This document shows positions 51,626 through 60,906 of a stretch of DNA of 64,000 nucleotides, piece by piece. The notes beneath the pieces were generated by a model. That model made no database searches and was not told the origin of the DNA. It was given only the letters and a program-made list of their open reading frames with translations. Location of the stretch: contig CAVRLB010000006.1 in NCBI GenBank assembly GCA_963722295.1, forward strand, positions 71,947 to 135,946, written 5' to 3'. Numbering within the stretch: the stretch's first letter is position 1; every line of letters starts with the position of its first letter. The translations under genes were made by a program, and so were the position numbers. Source of the DNA: Brooklawnia sp032229645 (GTDB lineage Bacteria; Actinomycetota; Actinomycetes; Propionibacteriales; Propionibacteriaceae).

Positions 51626-52870
51626 TCACCGACCTTCGAAGCGATAGCACTCGCCGTCGGCGCCGGTGATCACCACACGATGCCCCGAGCTGAGGTCGAG
51701 TTCGGTCGTCAGCCATAGCTCACCGGCGCGGCTGCGGTAGACGAGCCGCTCGTTGGTCAGTTTGACCATCTCGTGCCGGGCGTCCACCAGCCACTGGTGC
51801 CGGCGGCGCAGCGCGATCAGCGCGCGGTATTCGTCCAGCAGCCAGGGCATCGGGGGCTGCCACCGGTCCGGCGTTGCGGGCATCTCGGGACGAATCTCGT
51901 CGTCCCCACCGGCACGCTCGTATTTCGTCCCCCGGACGCCTCCCTCGTCCCCGTAGTAGACCGATGGCATGCCGCCGACCGTGCAGAGCACGGCCATGGC
52001 CAGCACGGCGGCCTGTGGCCCGACCATGGTCGTGATGCGGGTGACATCGTGGTTCCCGATGAAGGTCAGCGGGCGGAGCAGATCGAGGAGTTCGTCTGTC
52101 CTGGTCAGCGTCCAGTCGAGTTCGAAGAAATTGGCATCGTTGAGACTGCTCCAGATCGCCTTCCATAGCTCGTAGGCGGTGACCGACTCCAGCGTGGTGG
52201 CCTTCAATTCGTCCAGCTCGACGTGGATGACCTCGCCGGCGAACAGCGCGTCCGGGTAGTCGGCACGCACCGCGGGCAGCACCGTGGCCCAAAACTGCGA
52301 GTCCACCGCATAGGCGGCGTCCAGGCGCCAGCCGTCGATGCCACGGGCCAGCCAGTACCGCATCACGTCGCCGACCAGTTTCGCGACGCCGGGGCTGGCG
52401 TGATTGAGCCGGACGAGATCGTCGCTGCCCTCGAAGTTCAACCTGGTCGGCGGCTGCGTCGAGTAGTCGATGTGGAACCAGTCCGCGGCTTCGGCCTCGG
52501 GAGAGGCGAGGGCCTCCCGCAGCGCCGGGAAATCCTGGCTGACGTGGTTGAAGACGCCATCGAGCAGGATCCGTACACCGCGAGCATGGCAGGCGTCCAC
52601 CAAAGAGTCGAAGTCGGCTTCGTCACCCAGCCTCGGATCGATGGTGAAGTAGTCGAGCGTGTCGTAGCCGTGAGATCGCGAAGTGAAGACCGGGCCCAGC
52701 AGCAGGCCGTTGCAGCCCAGCGCGATCAGGTGATCGAGCCAGGCCTCCAGTCGCGTCAGTCGGTGCGCCGGCCGGCCGTCGGGGTCAGCGGACGTGTGCA
52801 ACGCCCCGGTCATGCCGAGCGGGTAGACGGAATACCAGACGGCTGTATCCGTCCAGCCGGGTGCGGTCAT
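51626..52870 (-). CDS. GH13-family glycosidase (alpha-amylase fold)
   Basis: 414 aa. The four conserved GH13 regions are visible: DGVFNH (I), GWRLDAAYAV with nucleophile Asp (II), FAGEVI with the acid/base Glu (III) and FIGNHDVTR (IV). There is no signal peptide, so it is cytoplasmic, probably acting on maltodextrin or related oligosaccharides. ATG 52870 follows AGGAGG closely. Divergent from a TetR gene with a palindrome between, so the TetR is likely to control it. Confidence 0.88.
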   Translation of the reverse strand: MTAPGWTDTAVWYSVYPLGMTGALHTSADPDGRPAHRLTRLEAWLDHLIALGCNGLLLGPVFTSRSHGYDTLDYFTIDPRLGDEADFDSLVDACHARGVRILLDGVFNHVSQDFPALREALASPEAEAADWFHIDYSTQPPTRLNFEGSDDLVRLNHASPGVAKLVGDVMRYWLARGIDGWRLDAAYAVDSQFWATVLPAVRADYPDALFAGEVIHVELDELKATTLESVTAYELWKAIWSSLNDANFFELDWTLTRTDELLDLLRPLTFIGNHDVTRITTMVGPQAAVLAMAVLCTVGGMPSVYYGDEGGVRGTKYERAGGDDEIRPEMPATPDRWQPPMPWLLDEYRALIALRRRHQWLVDARHEMVKLTNERLVYRSRAGELWLTTELDLSSGHRVVITGADGECYRFEGR

Positions 52871-52924
52871 GGGTGCCTCCTCGCGGACCGCGCATGGGCC
52901 GATAGTTCGCCCGCGCGTCTTTCT

Positions 52925-52941
52925 AGTGAGATTAGCTCACT
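52925..52941. promoter_or_regulatory. Palindromic operator between GH13 and TetR
   Basis: AGTGAG and CTCACT with a five-base centre form an inverted repeat in the 89-bp divergent intergenic region, a standard position for TetR autoregulation and control of the neighbour. Confidence 0.5.
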
Positions 52942-52947
52942 TACGCC

Positions 52948-52953
52948 TACGAT
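52948..52953 (+). promoter_or_regulatory. -10 element TACGAT, leaderless type
   Basis: TACGAT followed by six bases and the ATG at 52960 of the TetR gene. Confidence 0.45.
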
Positions 52954-52959
52954 GTCGCC

Positions 52960-53598
52960 ATGAGTAGGACCGATCGTACTCCGCGCAGACGCCTCGATCC
53001 GATCAGGCGTCAGTCGGAGATCCAAGCCGTCGCGGCCGGGACCTTCGCCTCCCAGCCCTATGAGCAGGTTTCGATGGCTGAGATCGCCGGGCAGGCCCAG
53101 GCCTCGGAGGCGCTGCTCTACCGCTACTTCGGCTCGAAGCCGCAGCTGTACACCGAGATATTGCGCACCGCGCTCGACGAGATCAGAGCGCGTCAGCAGA
53201 CCGCTGTCGCCGCGCTGGGCCCGGGCGCCACGACCCGCGAAGAGTTGCGCGCTCTGGTGGACACTCGACTCGACTATCTGATGCCGCTCAGCCCTATCTG
53301 GGCGACTGCGCTCATCACGACCGGCAACGATCCCGCGGAGGCTCGCGTGATGCGCATCGAGGTTCGCGAGCAACGGCTCGCCGCATTGCGCGGGCTCGGC
53401 GGTCTGACAGTGATCGATGACTACGCACTTCACGGATTCCTGGGATTCGTGGATGCAGCCTGCCTGGCCTGGATCGAACGCGGCTGCCCGGCGGGCAACC
53501 GCGACCAACTGGTTCAGGCGAGTGTGAACGCGCTGCTCGGGCCGGCCGATGACCAGCGTCCGGAGGCTGCCCGACGCGGCAAGTTCGGACGGCGCTGA
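52960..53598 (+). CDS. TetR-family transcriptional regulator
   Basis: 212 aa. N-terminal HTH (QSEIQAVAAGTFASQPYEQVSMAEIAGQ, split, then ASEALLYRYFGSKPQLY), long ligand-binding helical domain. Divergent from the GH13 gene and separated by a palindromic operator, so it probably represses that gene and itself. The ligand is unknown. It has a leaderless promoter. Confidence 0.87.
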   Translation: MSRTDRTPRRRLDPIRRQSEIQAVAAGTFASQPYEQVSMAEIAGQAQASEALLYRYFGSKPQLYTEILRTALDEIRARQQTAVAALGPGATTREELRALVDTRLDYLMPLSPIWATALITTGNDPAEARVMRIEVREQRLAALRGLGGLTVIDDYALHGFLGFVDAACLAWIERGCPAGNRDQLVQASVNALLGPADDQRPEAARRGKFGRR

Positions 53599-53625
53599 CC
53601 ACAGCGTGACCACCCGCACCGTCTC

Positions 53626-53631
53626 TAAGAT
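53626..53631 (+). promoter_or_regulatory. -10 element TAAGAT, leaderless type
   Basis: TAAGAT followed by six bases and the ATG at 53638 of the sugar kinase gene. Confidence 0.45.
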
Positions 53632-53637
53632 TGGCGT

Positions 53638-54456
53638 ATGGCCCCTGTGATCGTCTGCGTCGGACTGACAACCATCGACATCGCCCAGGTGGTGACGCAA
53701 CTCCCCGCTGCCAACAGCAAGATCACCGCCACCGATGCCTGGCTCGATGTCGGCGGACCGGCGGCGAATGCGGCCCGGGTGGCCAGCCATGACGGCTGCC
53801 AGGTGCGTCTGGTGACCGCGCTCGGCGATTCCGCGCTGGCTGCGCTCGCCCGCGAGCGGCTGGCAGGCATCGAGATCATCGACGTCGCACCGCCCGGCCA
53901 CCGGCTCCCGGCCTCCACGGTCTTCATCACGCCGGACGGATCGCGCGCCGTGGTCTCGCGCAACGCGACGGCGCTGGACTCGATCCGGCAGCCAGATCCG
54001 GCGGTGCTGGACGGCGCGGAGGTGGTGCTGCATGACGGGCATCTTCTGGACGTCTCCTTCGCGCTCGCCACCAATCCCTCCCCGATTCACGTGCTGGACG
54101 GCGGTTCGTGGAAGCCGGGTCTCGAGAAGCTGCTGCCGCTGATCGATGTGGCGGTGATCTCGGCCGATTTTGCTCTGCCCCGCAGCACACCCGAGCGAGC
54201 CTTGGACGATCTGGCCGGTCTCGGCATTCCCAGGCTGGCCCGCACCTGCGGCGGCGACGCGGTGCAGGCGATGATCGGCGAGCAGCTGGGCCTCTTCCCG
54301 GTTCCCCGTGTCGAGGTGGTCGATTCGACCGGGGCCGGAGATGTGCTGCACGGATCGCTGGTCGCCCAACTGGCCGGCGGAATCGACTTCACCAAGGCGC
54401 TACGAAATGCGATCGTCGAGGCCTCCGAATCGGTGACCCACTACCGGATTCTGTGA
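53638..54456 (+). CDS. PfkB-family carbohydrate kinase
   Basis: 272 aa. It has the N-terminal di-glycine region GGPAANAARVA and the C-terminal PfkB signature DSTGAGDVLHG with catalytic Asp. Compact compared with the usual ~300 aa. The substrate (ribose, fructose, adenosine or another sugar) cannot be told. It follows TetR and lies near GH13, a possible sugar-use neighbourhood, but each gene has its own promoter. Confidence 0.87.
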   Translation: MAPVIVCVGLTTIDIAQVVTQLPAANSKITATDAWLDVGGPAANAARVASHDGCQVRLVTALGDSALAALARERLAGIEIIDVAPPGHRLPASTVFITPDGSRAVVSRNATALDSIRQPDPAVLDGAEVVLHDGHLLDVSFALATNPSPIHVLDGGSWKPGLEKLLPLIDVAVISADFALPRSTPERALDDLAGLGIPRLARTCGGDAVQAMIGEQLGLFPVPRVEVVDSTGAGDVLHGSLVAQLAGGIDFTKALRNAIVEASESVTHYRIL

Positions 54457-54510
54457 CAGTTGCCTGGATCGCTGTGCCCGCGAAGATCGCACAACGCGCT
54501 TGGTTGCACT

Positions 54511-54556
54511 CCAGATGCGACTGCGAGCCAAAAATCTGCTTCGCGCAGGCATCTGG
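54511..54556. terminator. Large hairpin between convergent genes
   Basis: CCAGATGC (54511-54518) pairs with GCATCTGG (54549-54556), and CTGCG (54521-54525) with CGCAG (54544-54548): 13 bp with a two-base bulge and an 18-base loop. It lies between the PfkB stop and the mannosyltransferase remnant stop, so it can serve both strands. Confidence 0.55.
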
Positions 54557-54580
54557 GGAGCACTGAAGCGCGTTGGGGCC

Positions 54581-55679
54581 TCACGACGCCCAGGCGCCGG
54601 TACCGAACAAGAACGCCCACCAGGCGATCAGGCCCAGGTCGGCGACGAGCAGCAAACCCCGCAACAGATTCCACGCCGAGCGCGCCCCGGGCGATTTCGG
54701 GCGCGTGCTCAGCAGCACGCCGAGCAACCCGAACAGCGGGAACCACAGCAGCACCGCCCGATTGACCGACATGAACCAGCCCGAGCTGCTCAACACGATC
54801 ACGTTGACCGCTACCCAGGTGCATTCGGCCCAGCGGCGCTTCATCAGGCACCACAGCGCGGTCAGATATCCGAGCGCCACCGAGACGATCTCGAACCGGA
54901 ACATCACCGGCACCTCGGGACGATCGGGCCAGTACGACTCGGCAGTCAGCGGCACAGTCGCCCTCAGCGCATCCCAAGGCCACGACAGATTGCGCTGCCA
55001 TCCCTGTCCCTGGGCTGAATACCAGGCCGTCCAGGAACCGGTGTGCTGATGCAGGAAGACCACGTAGGCCGCTAGCACGCCGACCGGCAACAACAACCAC
55101 AAGCAGTCCCGCAGCTTGGTCACCAACGGCGTGCGAGGCCTGGGTCACGATCATGACGCCGAGCGCCGCGATCAGAAAGAGCCCAGAGATCCGCAACGAA
55201 CACGCGAGTGAGGCGAGCAATGCCGCCTGCGCCCAATGCCGGTGCAGGCCTCGCTCCCAGGCCCAGAAGGCCGCCGCGCAGAAGAACGGTTCGGTATAGG
55301 GCACCGCGGTGAAGACTGTCATCGGGGCCAACAGCCACAAGCAGGCCATCCACGCTCCGCCGATTCGATGCAATGCCCACGCGGCAAGCCCGGATGCGAC
55401 CTGTGCGAGAACAGCGGTCGAGATCACCATCGGTAGCCCGAGTGCTCCGAGGCCCGCCATCAGCAGCGGCAGCCCGGGGAAGAAGGCGATATCGAGCGGG
55501 TCGCGGTAACCATGTGCAGCGATGGTCAGGTAGTGCTCGACATCCCAGCGGTTCAATATTTGCTCCAGCGAGACGCCGGTGCTGGTCATGATGAAGGCGG
55601 CGACGCCGAGCATCAGCGCGCGGGTGGCGAGCCAGGTGATGATGACCAGGCGAGCACCCCGGTGGTCAGCGCGCGTCAC
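54581..55679 (-). pseudogene. Mannosyltransferase-like membrane protein, frameshifted
   Basis: The N-terminal part (from 55679) reads RLVIITWLATRALML, NRWDVEHYLTIAAHGY and FPGLPLLMAGLGALG, typical of PIG-V/mannosyltransferase family GT-C proteins. Near 55135 the frame breaks: VMIVTQAS continues in the +1 frame as LVTKLRDCLWLLLPVGVLAAYVV to the stop at 54581. A single-base indel thus splits a ~365-aa membrane protein. A sequencing error cannot be excluded. Its start overlaps the GT87 stop by 14 bases, so the two formed one operon. Confidence 0.7.
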
Positions 55680-57126
55680 CGGTCACCGCGACCTCGTCCG
55701 AGCCATCCTCACGCGTTGCTCGCCTGGCCCGCGCGGCCGCCCGGGCACGGTCCTGCAGCGCGGCGACCCAGGCTGCGTCCGGCGCGTGATTGACCACGCC
55801 GCCCAGCGGGTCGTCCACCATCGGCATCCGCACCGGGTCGCTCCAGGGGAATCTGATGTCGTCGATCACCCGCATCGCAAACCACACTTGGACGAAGATG
55901 CGCGCGATCACCGCGATCCAGTAGATCCACTCCCAGTCGGTACCCACGCCGATCATGCCCTCCAGGAAGCCCCAGATGGCGGCAAAGTAGACGGCCTCGC
56001 CGAGCGTCCAGATGGCGACATCGCGCACCTTCGGCCGGGCCAGCACGACGATCGGCAGCAGCCACAGCGCGTATTGCGGCGAATAGACCTTGTTGAAGAT
56101 CAAGAAGCAGAGCATCACCAGCAGCACCACCTGAGCGACTCTCGGCCGCCGTGGCGCGCGCAGCACCAGCCAGCAGACACCGATGCCGCAAACGGCCATG
56201 CAGACGAACGCGATCGCCGACACGGCCGGAATCTCCAGGCCTGCCAGCGTCAGCACATACCAGATGGAGCCGAGATCGGGGCCACGGTCGGCATTCAGCG
56301 TCCAGAACTGCGTCCAGCCCTGCCACGCGACGATCATTACCGGCACATTCACCACCAGCCAGGCGGCCAGCGCACCCAACCAGAGGCGCGCGATCGCCCG
56401 CAGCTGCCCGGAGCGTACGCAGACCAAGGTGATGGCGATCAGCACCAGCACCGGATAGAACTTGGCCGCGAACGCCAGCCCGAGCACCGCACCGGCGATG
56501 AACGGGTAGCGACGGCTCCAGATCAGCAGGCCGATCGACGTCAGCATGACCGCGAAGAGATCCCAGTTGACCAGCCCATTCAATGCGACGATCGGCGAGG
56601 CCGAGATCAACAGGGCGTCCCAGACCCGCACCGGGCCGGCGAAGCCGCCTTCGGGTGACCCGCGTCCGATCCGCAGATGCACCAGCACGGTGACCAGGAA
56701 GCAGATGAAGAGGACGATCGCGTTCACCTGGAAGAAGAGCTGGGAGGCGGCCAGCCGCTCGTCGAAGCTGGCGTCCGGGGAGATCGTCGCGCCGAGCAGA
56801 GCGGTGACCGCCCTAGTCACAGCCACGAAGCCGCCGGTCAAGACCGGATACTCAAGCGATATATCGGTGTATATCCCTGAACCAATACTGAGGTCGCGAT
56901 TGAGATAGAGGATCGGGATGTCGCTGTAGCACATCCGCATGAACGGGTTCGGGAAGGCGTCGCCGGGCAGTGGACGACAGGGCACCTGCCGCCAGATGAC
57001 GACCAGCCAGGTCAGGGTCGCCGAAACGAATGCGTAGAACGCCGGATTGAACCACAGGCCGAGCCGGCGGGCCCGTGACCCCACGGACCCGCCAACTCGA
57101 TAGGTGAAATCTGCTGGCTCGCTCAC
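55666..57126 (-). CDS. GT87-family (DUF2029) polyprenol-phosphate mannosyltransferase-like protein
   Basis: 486 aa with about 10 membrane helices and an early luminal loop containing YSDIPILY, the usual position for the catalytic Asp of GT-C enzymes. The mycobacterial counterpart Rv0051 lies next to ponA1, as here. GTG start at 57126, 29 bases after the PBP stop. Substrate is probably polyprenyl-phosphomannose for lipoglycan or wall glycan; not proven. C-terminal charged tail of ~40 residues. Confidence 0.82.
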   Translation of the reverse strand: MSEPADFTYRVGGSVGSRARRLGLWFNPAFYAFVSATLTWLVVIWRQVPCRPLPGDAFPNPFMRMCYSDIPILYLNRDLSIGSGIYTDISLEYPVLTGGFVAVTRAVTALLGATISPDASFDERLAASQLFFQVNAIVLFICFLVTVLVHLRIGRGSPEGGFAGPVRVWDALLISASPIVALNGLVNWDLFAVMLTSIGLLIWSRRYPFIAGAVLGLAFAAKFYPVLVLIAITLVCVRSGQLRAIARLWLGALAAWLVVNVPVMIVAWQGWTQFWTLNADRGPDLGSIWYVLTLAGLEIPAVSAIAFVCMAVCGIGVCWLVLRAPRRPRVAQVVLLVMLCFLIFNKVYSPQYALWLLPIVVLARPKVRDVAIWTLGEAVYFAAIWGFLEGMIGVGTDWEWIYWIAVIARIFVQVWFAMRVIDDIRFPWSDPVRMPMVDDPLGGVVNHAPDAAWVAALQDRARAAARARRATREDGSDEVAVTGDAR

Positions 57127-57154
57127 CCAGCCATTCTCCCGCGGCGTGGGCCGG

Positions 57155-59398
57155 TCACCTTCGTCTGGTCGTCTCGGCCTCGGTCGGCTCTTCGTTGGTG
57201 GGCGCGGGAGCGGTGGTCTCGGGAGCCGTCGTCTCCGTCGTTGTCGTCTCGGGCGCGGACGTATGCTCTGTGGCCGTCGTCTCAGGCTCGTCCTCGTCAT
57301 CGGTGCTCTCGGGAGCCGTCGTCGGCGCCTGAGTGGCCGTCGGGACATTTCCAGGCAACGTGTTCCGGACGGTCGGCTGGATATTGGCCGGCGGGTCGAA
57401 GCTGGCATACGGCAGGCCGTCGGTCGCCTCGGCCATGTAGGAGGCCCAAACCTCGGTCGGATAGCCGGCCCCGTAGAAGGCGCTGCGCCACGACGGGTTG
57501 TAGACATCGAGGTTGCCGTTGCCGTCGTCGCCGGCCACCATGACGACGGCGGTCGCGATCTGCTTGGTGTATCCGGCCAGCCATGCAGCGCGGGTGATCT
57601 GCCCGGTTGCGCCGTCCTGACCCGCGGCGATGCCCTCGGTGCCGGTCTTGCCAGCCACGTCGCGTCCTCCGACGGCGTTGCGCTGCGCTGCCTCTGCGGC
57701 ACCTTCCAGCCCGTAGGTGACGTCGCGAGCGACGCCGTCCTCAATGGCCTGGGTGCCCTCCGTGTTGCCGCTGAAGATCACGCTGCCGGAGGCGTCGCGC
57801 ACCTCGGCGACGATATGGGTGTCGTTGCGTACGCCGTTGTTGGCCAGGGTCGCGTAGCCGGTGGCGTTCTCAAGGGCACTGACCTCGCCCTCGCCCAGGA
57901 CCATCCGGCCGCCTTGCGGAGCCCACGAGTCGTACTCGGTCAGGCCGGCATCGGTCGCGGCCCTGACGAGTTCTTCGGTACCGTCGGGAATCCTGCCGAC
58001 CAAGTCGACGAACGCGGTGTTCACCGAATCACGGATCGCAGTCTGCAAGGTGATCGTGCCGTACTGCGCATTTGAGTCGTTATGCACCGCCACCGAGTCG
58101 CCCTCCGGGGTGTAGCTGGAGCCGCGCAGCGTGGAGCTCAGTCCGAAGCCGTTGCGCAGTCCCGCGACCGCGCCCCAGACCTTGAAGGTGGAGGCCGCGT
58201 AGCGCGGTGTGGTGGCCCAGTTGCGCGAGTCCGAGACGAAGTCGCTGCCGCCGTAGAGAGCGAGAATGCCGCCGGTAGCTACGTCGAGGGACGCCAGCCC
58301 GGTGTGCAGACCGTTGGGGTCGGGCGCAACCCAGTTGCCGCTTTCGTCCAGCGAGCCGCGAGCGTTCTCGACCGCGCTCTGCACCGTCGATTCGACGGCG
58401 TCGATGGCGGACTGTTGCATGCCGGAGTCCACGGTCGTGACGATCGTGAGCCCGCCACCGTTGATCTGCTCGGCGGTGAAGCCGTTGGCTTCGAGCTCGT
58501 TGGTGGCCATGTCGATCAGGAAGCCGTTGGGACCGCCGTAGACATCCGATACTGGGATGTCAGGGAACTCGGGCAGCTGGTTATAGAACTCGTCGTGCTC
58601 CGCCTGGGTGATGGTGCCCATCGGGTCGAGCATGCCGTCGAGCACGTAGTTATAGCGCTCCAGCAGCGCCTGGCTGGCGGCGTCGCCGCTGGCGGGGTCG
58701 AGCGCGGACGGTGTGTTGACCATCGCCGCGAGGGCCGCGGCCTGACCGATGGTGAGATCGGCGGCATTGACCTCGAAGAAGGCTTCGGCGGCAGCCTGGA
58801 TGCCATAGGCGCCTCGTCCGAAGTAGATGGTGTTCAGATAGCCCTCGAGCACCTGCTCCTTCGATTCGGCCTTGTCCATCTTGATGGCCAACGCCAGTTC
58901 GGTGAACTTACGGCTGAACGTCTGTTCGCTGGTGAGATAGCGGATCTTGATGTACTGCTGGGTGATCGTCGAGCCACCGCCGGTGATCTCCCGGTTGGTC
59001 AAGATGCCGACCACGGCGCGCCCCATGCCCCTGAAGTCGACGCCCTGATTCGTCCAGAAGGTGCGATCCTCGGCCGCGACCACCGCGTCCTTGATCGACT
59101 GCGGCATCTCGCTGTAGGAGATGCTGGTGCGGTTCTGGACGGCCAACGAGCCCATCTCGGTGGTGCCGTCGCGGAAGTAGAGCCGGGAGGTCTGGGTGGC
59201 GAACTCCGCGTTCGGATCGGGCAGTTCGGTGCGTTCGTAAAAGATGAGCCCCGCGATGCTGATCACCAGGAGCAATGCCAGGACGACGATGCCACCGATC
59301 GTGAGAATCCGGCGGAGCGGCCCGCCCTTCTTCTTGCCGGCGCCTTTGCCGGATTTGGTCTGCTCGGATGCGCGCGCCGGTTTTGCCTTCTCAGCCAT
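57155..59398 (-). CDS. ponA: Bifunctional class A penicillin-binding protein
   Basis: 747 aa from ATG 59398. A short charged cytoplasmic head, one membrane anchor (ILTIGGIVVLALLLVISIAG), a transglycosylase domain with catalytic Glu in AAEDRTFW, and a transpeptidase domain with SxxK (STFK), SxN (SVN) and KTG (GKTGTEG). The last ~85 residues are Thr/Glu/Pro-rich (ATEHTSAPETTTTETTAPET), a disordered extracytoplasmic tail. It polymerises and cross-links peptidoglycan. Synteny DUF5318-ponA-GT87 matches mycobacteria (Rv0049-Rv0051). Confidence 0.93.
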   Translation of the reverse strand: MAEKAKPARASEQTKSGKGAGKKKGGPLRRILTIGGIVVLALLLVISIAGLIFYERTELPDPNAEFATQTSRLYFRDGTTEMGSLAVQNRTSISYSEMPQSIKDAVVAAEDRTFWTNQGVDFRGMGRAVVGILTNREITGGGSTITQQYIKIRYLTSEQTFSRKFTELALAIKMDKAESKEQVLEGYLNTIYFGRGAYGIQAAAEAFFEVNAADLTIGQAAALAAMVNTPSALDPASGDAASQALLERYNYVLDGMLDPMGTITQAEHDEFYNQLPEFPDIPVSDVYGGPNGFLIDMATNELEANGFTAEQINGGGLTIVTTVDSGMQQSAIDAVESTVQSAVENARGSLDESGNWVAPDPNGLHTGLASLDVATGGILALYGGSDFVSDSRNWATTPRYAASTFKVWGAVAGLRNGFGLSSTLRGSSYTPEGDSVAVHNDSNAQYGTITLQTAIRDSVNTAFVDLVGRIPDGTEELVRAATDAGLTEYDSWAPQGGRMVLGEGEVSALENATGYATLANNGVRNDTHIVAEVRDASGSVIFSGNTEGTQAIEDGVARDVTYGLEGAAEAAQRNAVGGRDVAGKTGTEGIAAGQDGATGQITRAAWLAGYTKQIATAVVMVAGDDGNGNLDVYNPSWRSAFYGAGYPTEVWASYMAEATDGLPYASFDPPANIQPTVRNTLPGNVPTATQAPTTAPESTDDEDEPETTATEHTSAPETTTTETTAPETTAPAPTNEEPTEAETTRRR

Positions 59399-59831
59399 AG
59401 ATGTCCTCTGCTGTCTGCTGTCTGCGTGGCGGACGGCGCCGGTGGCCATCGCCCAACACGAACGTCTCTATTAGATGGTTCCAGCCGCAATCCGGGCAAA
59501 TCTCCACGACACGCACTTTGAACTCGCCGAACTGGTCTTCCATCTCGGCGAGCTCTTCGTCCGATTTGATGCGGCCCGAGAACTGGCCGAGCTGATCACC
59601 GAAAACGTAGTTCAGCAGCGTCAGCCTGGTGGAGACACAGACCGGGCAGTCACGCTCGGCCGAGTAGCCATGATGCAGCGCCGAACGAACGAGCAGCGGA
59701 TCGGCGTCGCAAGGGTCGAGACCGGCGAGTAGAGCCTGCGGGTGACGCATCGCCTCAAGGGTTGCACGGCGCTGCAGCGCGTGACTGACCTGCTCACGCT
59801 GCGTGCGGAAACGGTGCGAAACCATGGGCAT
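59391..59831 (-). CDS. DUF5318 protein with two zinc-type CxxC motifs
   Basis: 146 aa. CPVC at about residue 63 and CPDC at about 112 suggest a treble-clef-like zinc site, with a FGEFKVRVVEICPDCGWNHL core. Homologous to mycobacterial Rv0049. It overlaps the PBP start by eight bases, so both are probably co-translated. Function unknown. ATG 59825 is an alternative start. Confidence 0.82.
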   Translation of the reverse strand: MPMVSHRFRTQREQVSHALQRRATLEAMRHPQALLAGLDPCDADPLLVRSALHHGYSAERDCPVCVSTRLTLLNYVFGDQLGQFSGRIKSDEELAEMEDQFGEFKVRVVEICPDCGWNHLIETFVLGDGHRRRPPRRQQTAEDIYG

Positions 59832-59872
59832 AAGCCTAAACCGGCCAGTCAACCAGGCCGCGTAAGCGGGGG

Positions 59873-59902
59873 TTGGTACCGAGCGGGTGTGGCTAGTAGG
59901 AT
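59873..59902 (+). promoter_or_regulatory. tRNA-Ala promoter
   Basis: TTGGTA and TAGGAT with an 18-base spacer sit about 31 bases upstream of the tRNA. Confidence 0.5.
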
Positions 59903-59933
59903 GAGCGAGCCCGTGGGAGATCTCGCGGGTGTT

Positions 59934-60006
59934 GGGGCATTAGCTCAGCTGGTAGAGCGACGGCTTTGCAAGCCGTAGGTCAGGGGTTCGAGCCCCCTAT
60001 GCTCCA
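59934..60006 (+). tRNA. tRNA-Ala (anticodon UGC)
   Basis: A full cloverleaf folds: acceptor GGGGCAT/ATGCTCC, D-arm GCTC/GAGC, anticodon stem ACGGC/GCCGT with loop TTTGCAA (TGC), T-arm AGGGG TTCGAGC CCCCT, discriminator A at 60006. The 3' CCA is not encoded (CCC follows). It is the left boundary of a decayed genomic island. Confidence 0.97.
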
Positions 60007-60009
60007 CCC

Positions 60010-60906
60010 AAAGTGTCTTACGGGAACACGTGACATGCGTAGGTGTGTCGTGTTCGTGTTCCGCCTCACTGCCTCCGTCGCGCTCGCGTTCGTGTGCTTC
60101 GCGGATGATGGTGGCGAAGGGTTCTGCGAGGCGGGGGCGGAGTTGTTCGTCGTCGGTGATGTCGAGCCGGGTGTAGAACGCTTGGCAGGCGAGCCTGCGG
60201 TCGGTGTCGCCGGATCGAGCGTAAGCATGGTGCGCATCGGTCAGCAGTCGCAGGCTGTCATGGAGGAAGGCCCGTCCGCCGGCGTGGTGCTCGTCGTGAT
60301 CCGCGAGACCTCGGTTCGCGTCCGCGAGGCCCGTCCGGATGCGGTCTTGATGCCGCTTCAACGTAGGCAGGTCGATGGCGTCAGCGAAGTGCGCGGCCAG
60401 CAGCTTGTCGCTCTCTGATTCGAGCTTGGCGCGGTTGGCCATGAGGTCGGCGAACTTGACGACATGATCCCGTGCACCAGCATCCCCGACGGCGTCTGGT
60501 CGATGGACTCCGTCGCCGACACGAGCGTCACCCCAGCAGACAGAAGTGCTTGGTGGATTGCCACGTCGTCGGCACGGTTGCGGGCCAGCCGGTCGAGCTT
60601 GTGTACGATGCAGAACGTCACCCGGGATGCGGTGATGAACGCCAGCATCTCCTGCAACCCATCGCGATCCGCCGACCTGGCCGACTCCCCAGCATCGACG
60701 AACTCCCGCACGACCCGCGCACCCAGCTCGGCAGCCTTCCGCGTGTTCGCCTCGCGCTGCGCCGGGATCGAGAAGCCCTCGTCCGTGCCGCCGCGCTCTA
60801 CCTGCTCCCGCGTCGAGACACGCAGATACGACACCGCGAGCAGCATGGGTGTCGCAGAGGCGGCATCCGTCTCAACAGTGGCGTCAGTGGTGATCGCGGT
60901 GCTCAT
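60010..60906 (-). pseudogene. Serine recombinase with internal deletion
   Basis: The catalytic resolvase domain starts at ATG 60906 (AAGGAGG upstream) with Ser31 in YLRVSTREQ and runs to SGMLVHGIM near 60465. Directly after, in another frame, VVKFADLMANRAKLESESDK leads into the coiled C-terminal zinc-less tail (RLACQAFYTRLDI) that ends close to the tRNA. The ~250-residue recombinase/zinc-ribbon middle is missing, so the enzyme is inactive. Its frame runs into the tRNA 3' end. Confidence 0.75.

Noticed and set aside
59945..60010. Extension of the recombinase tail through the tRNA gene
   Set aside because: The open frame there only reflects the complement of tRNA-Ala; no protein constraint is likely.
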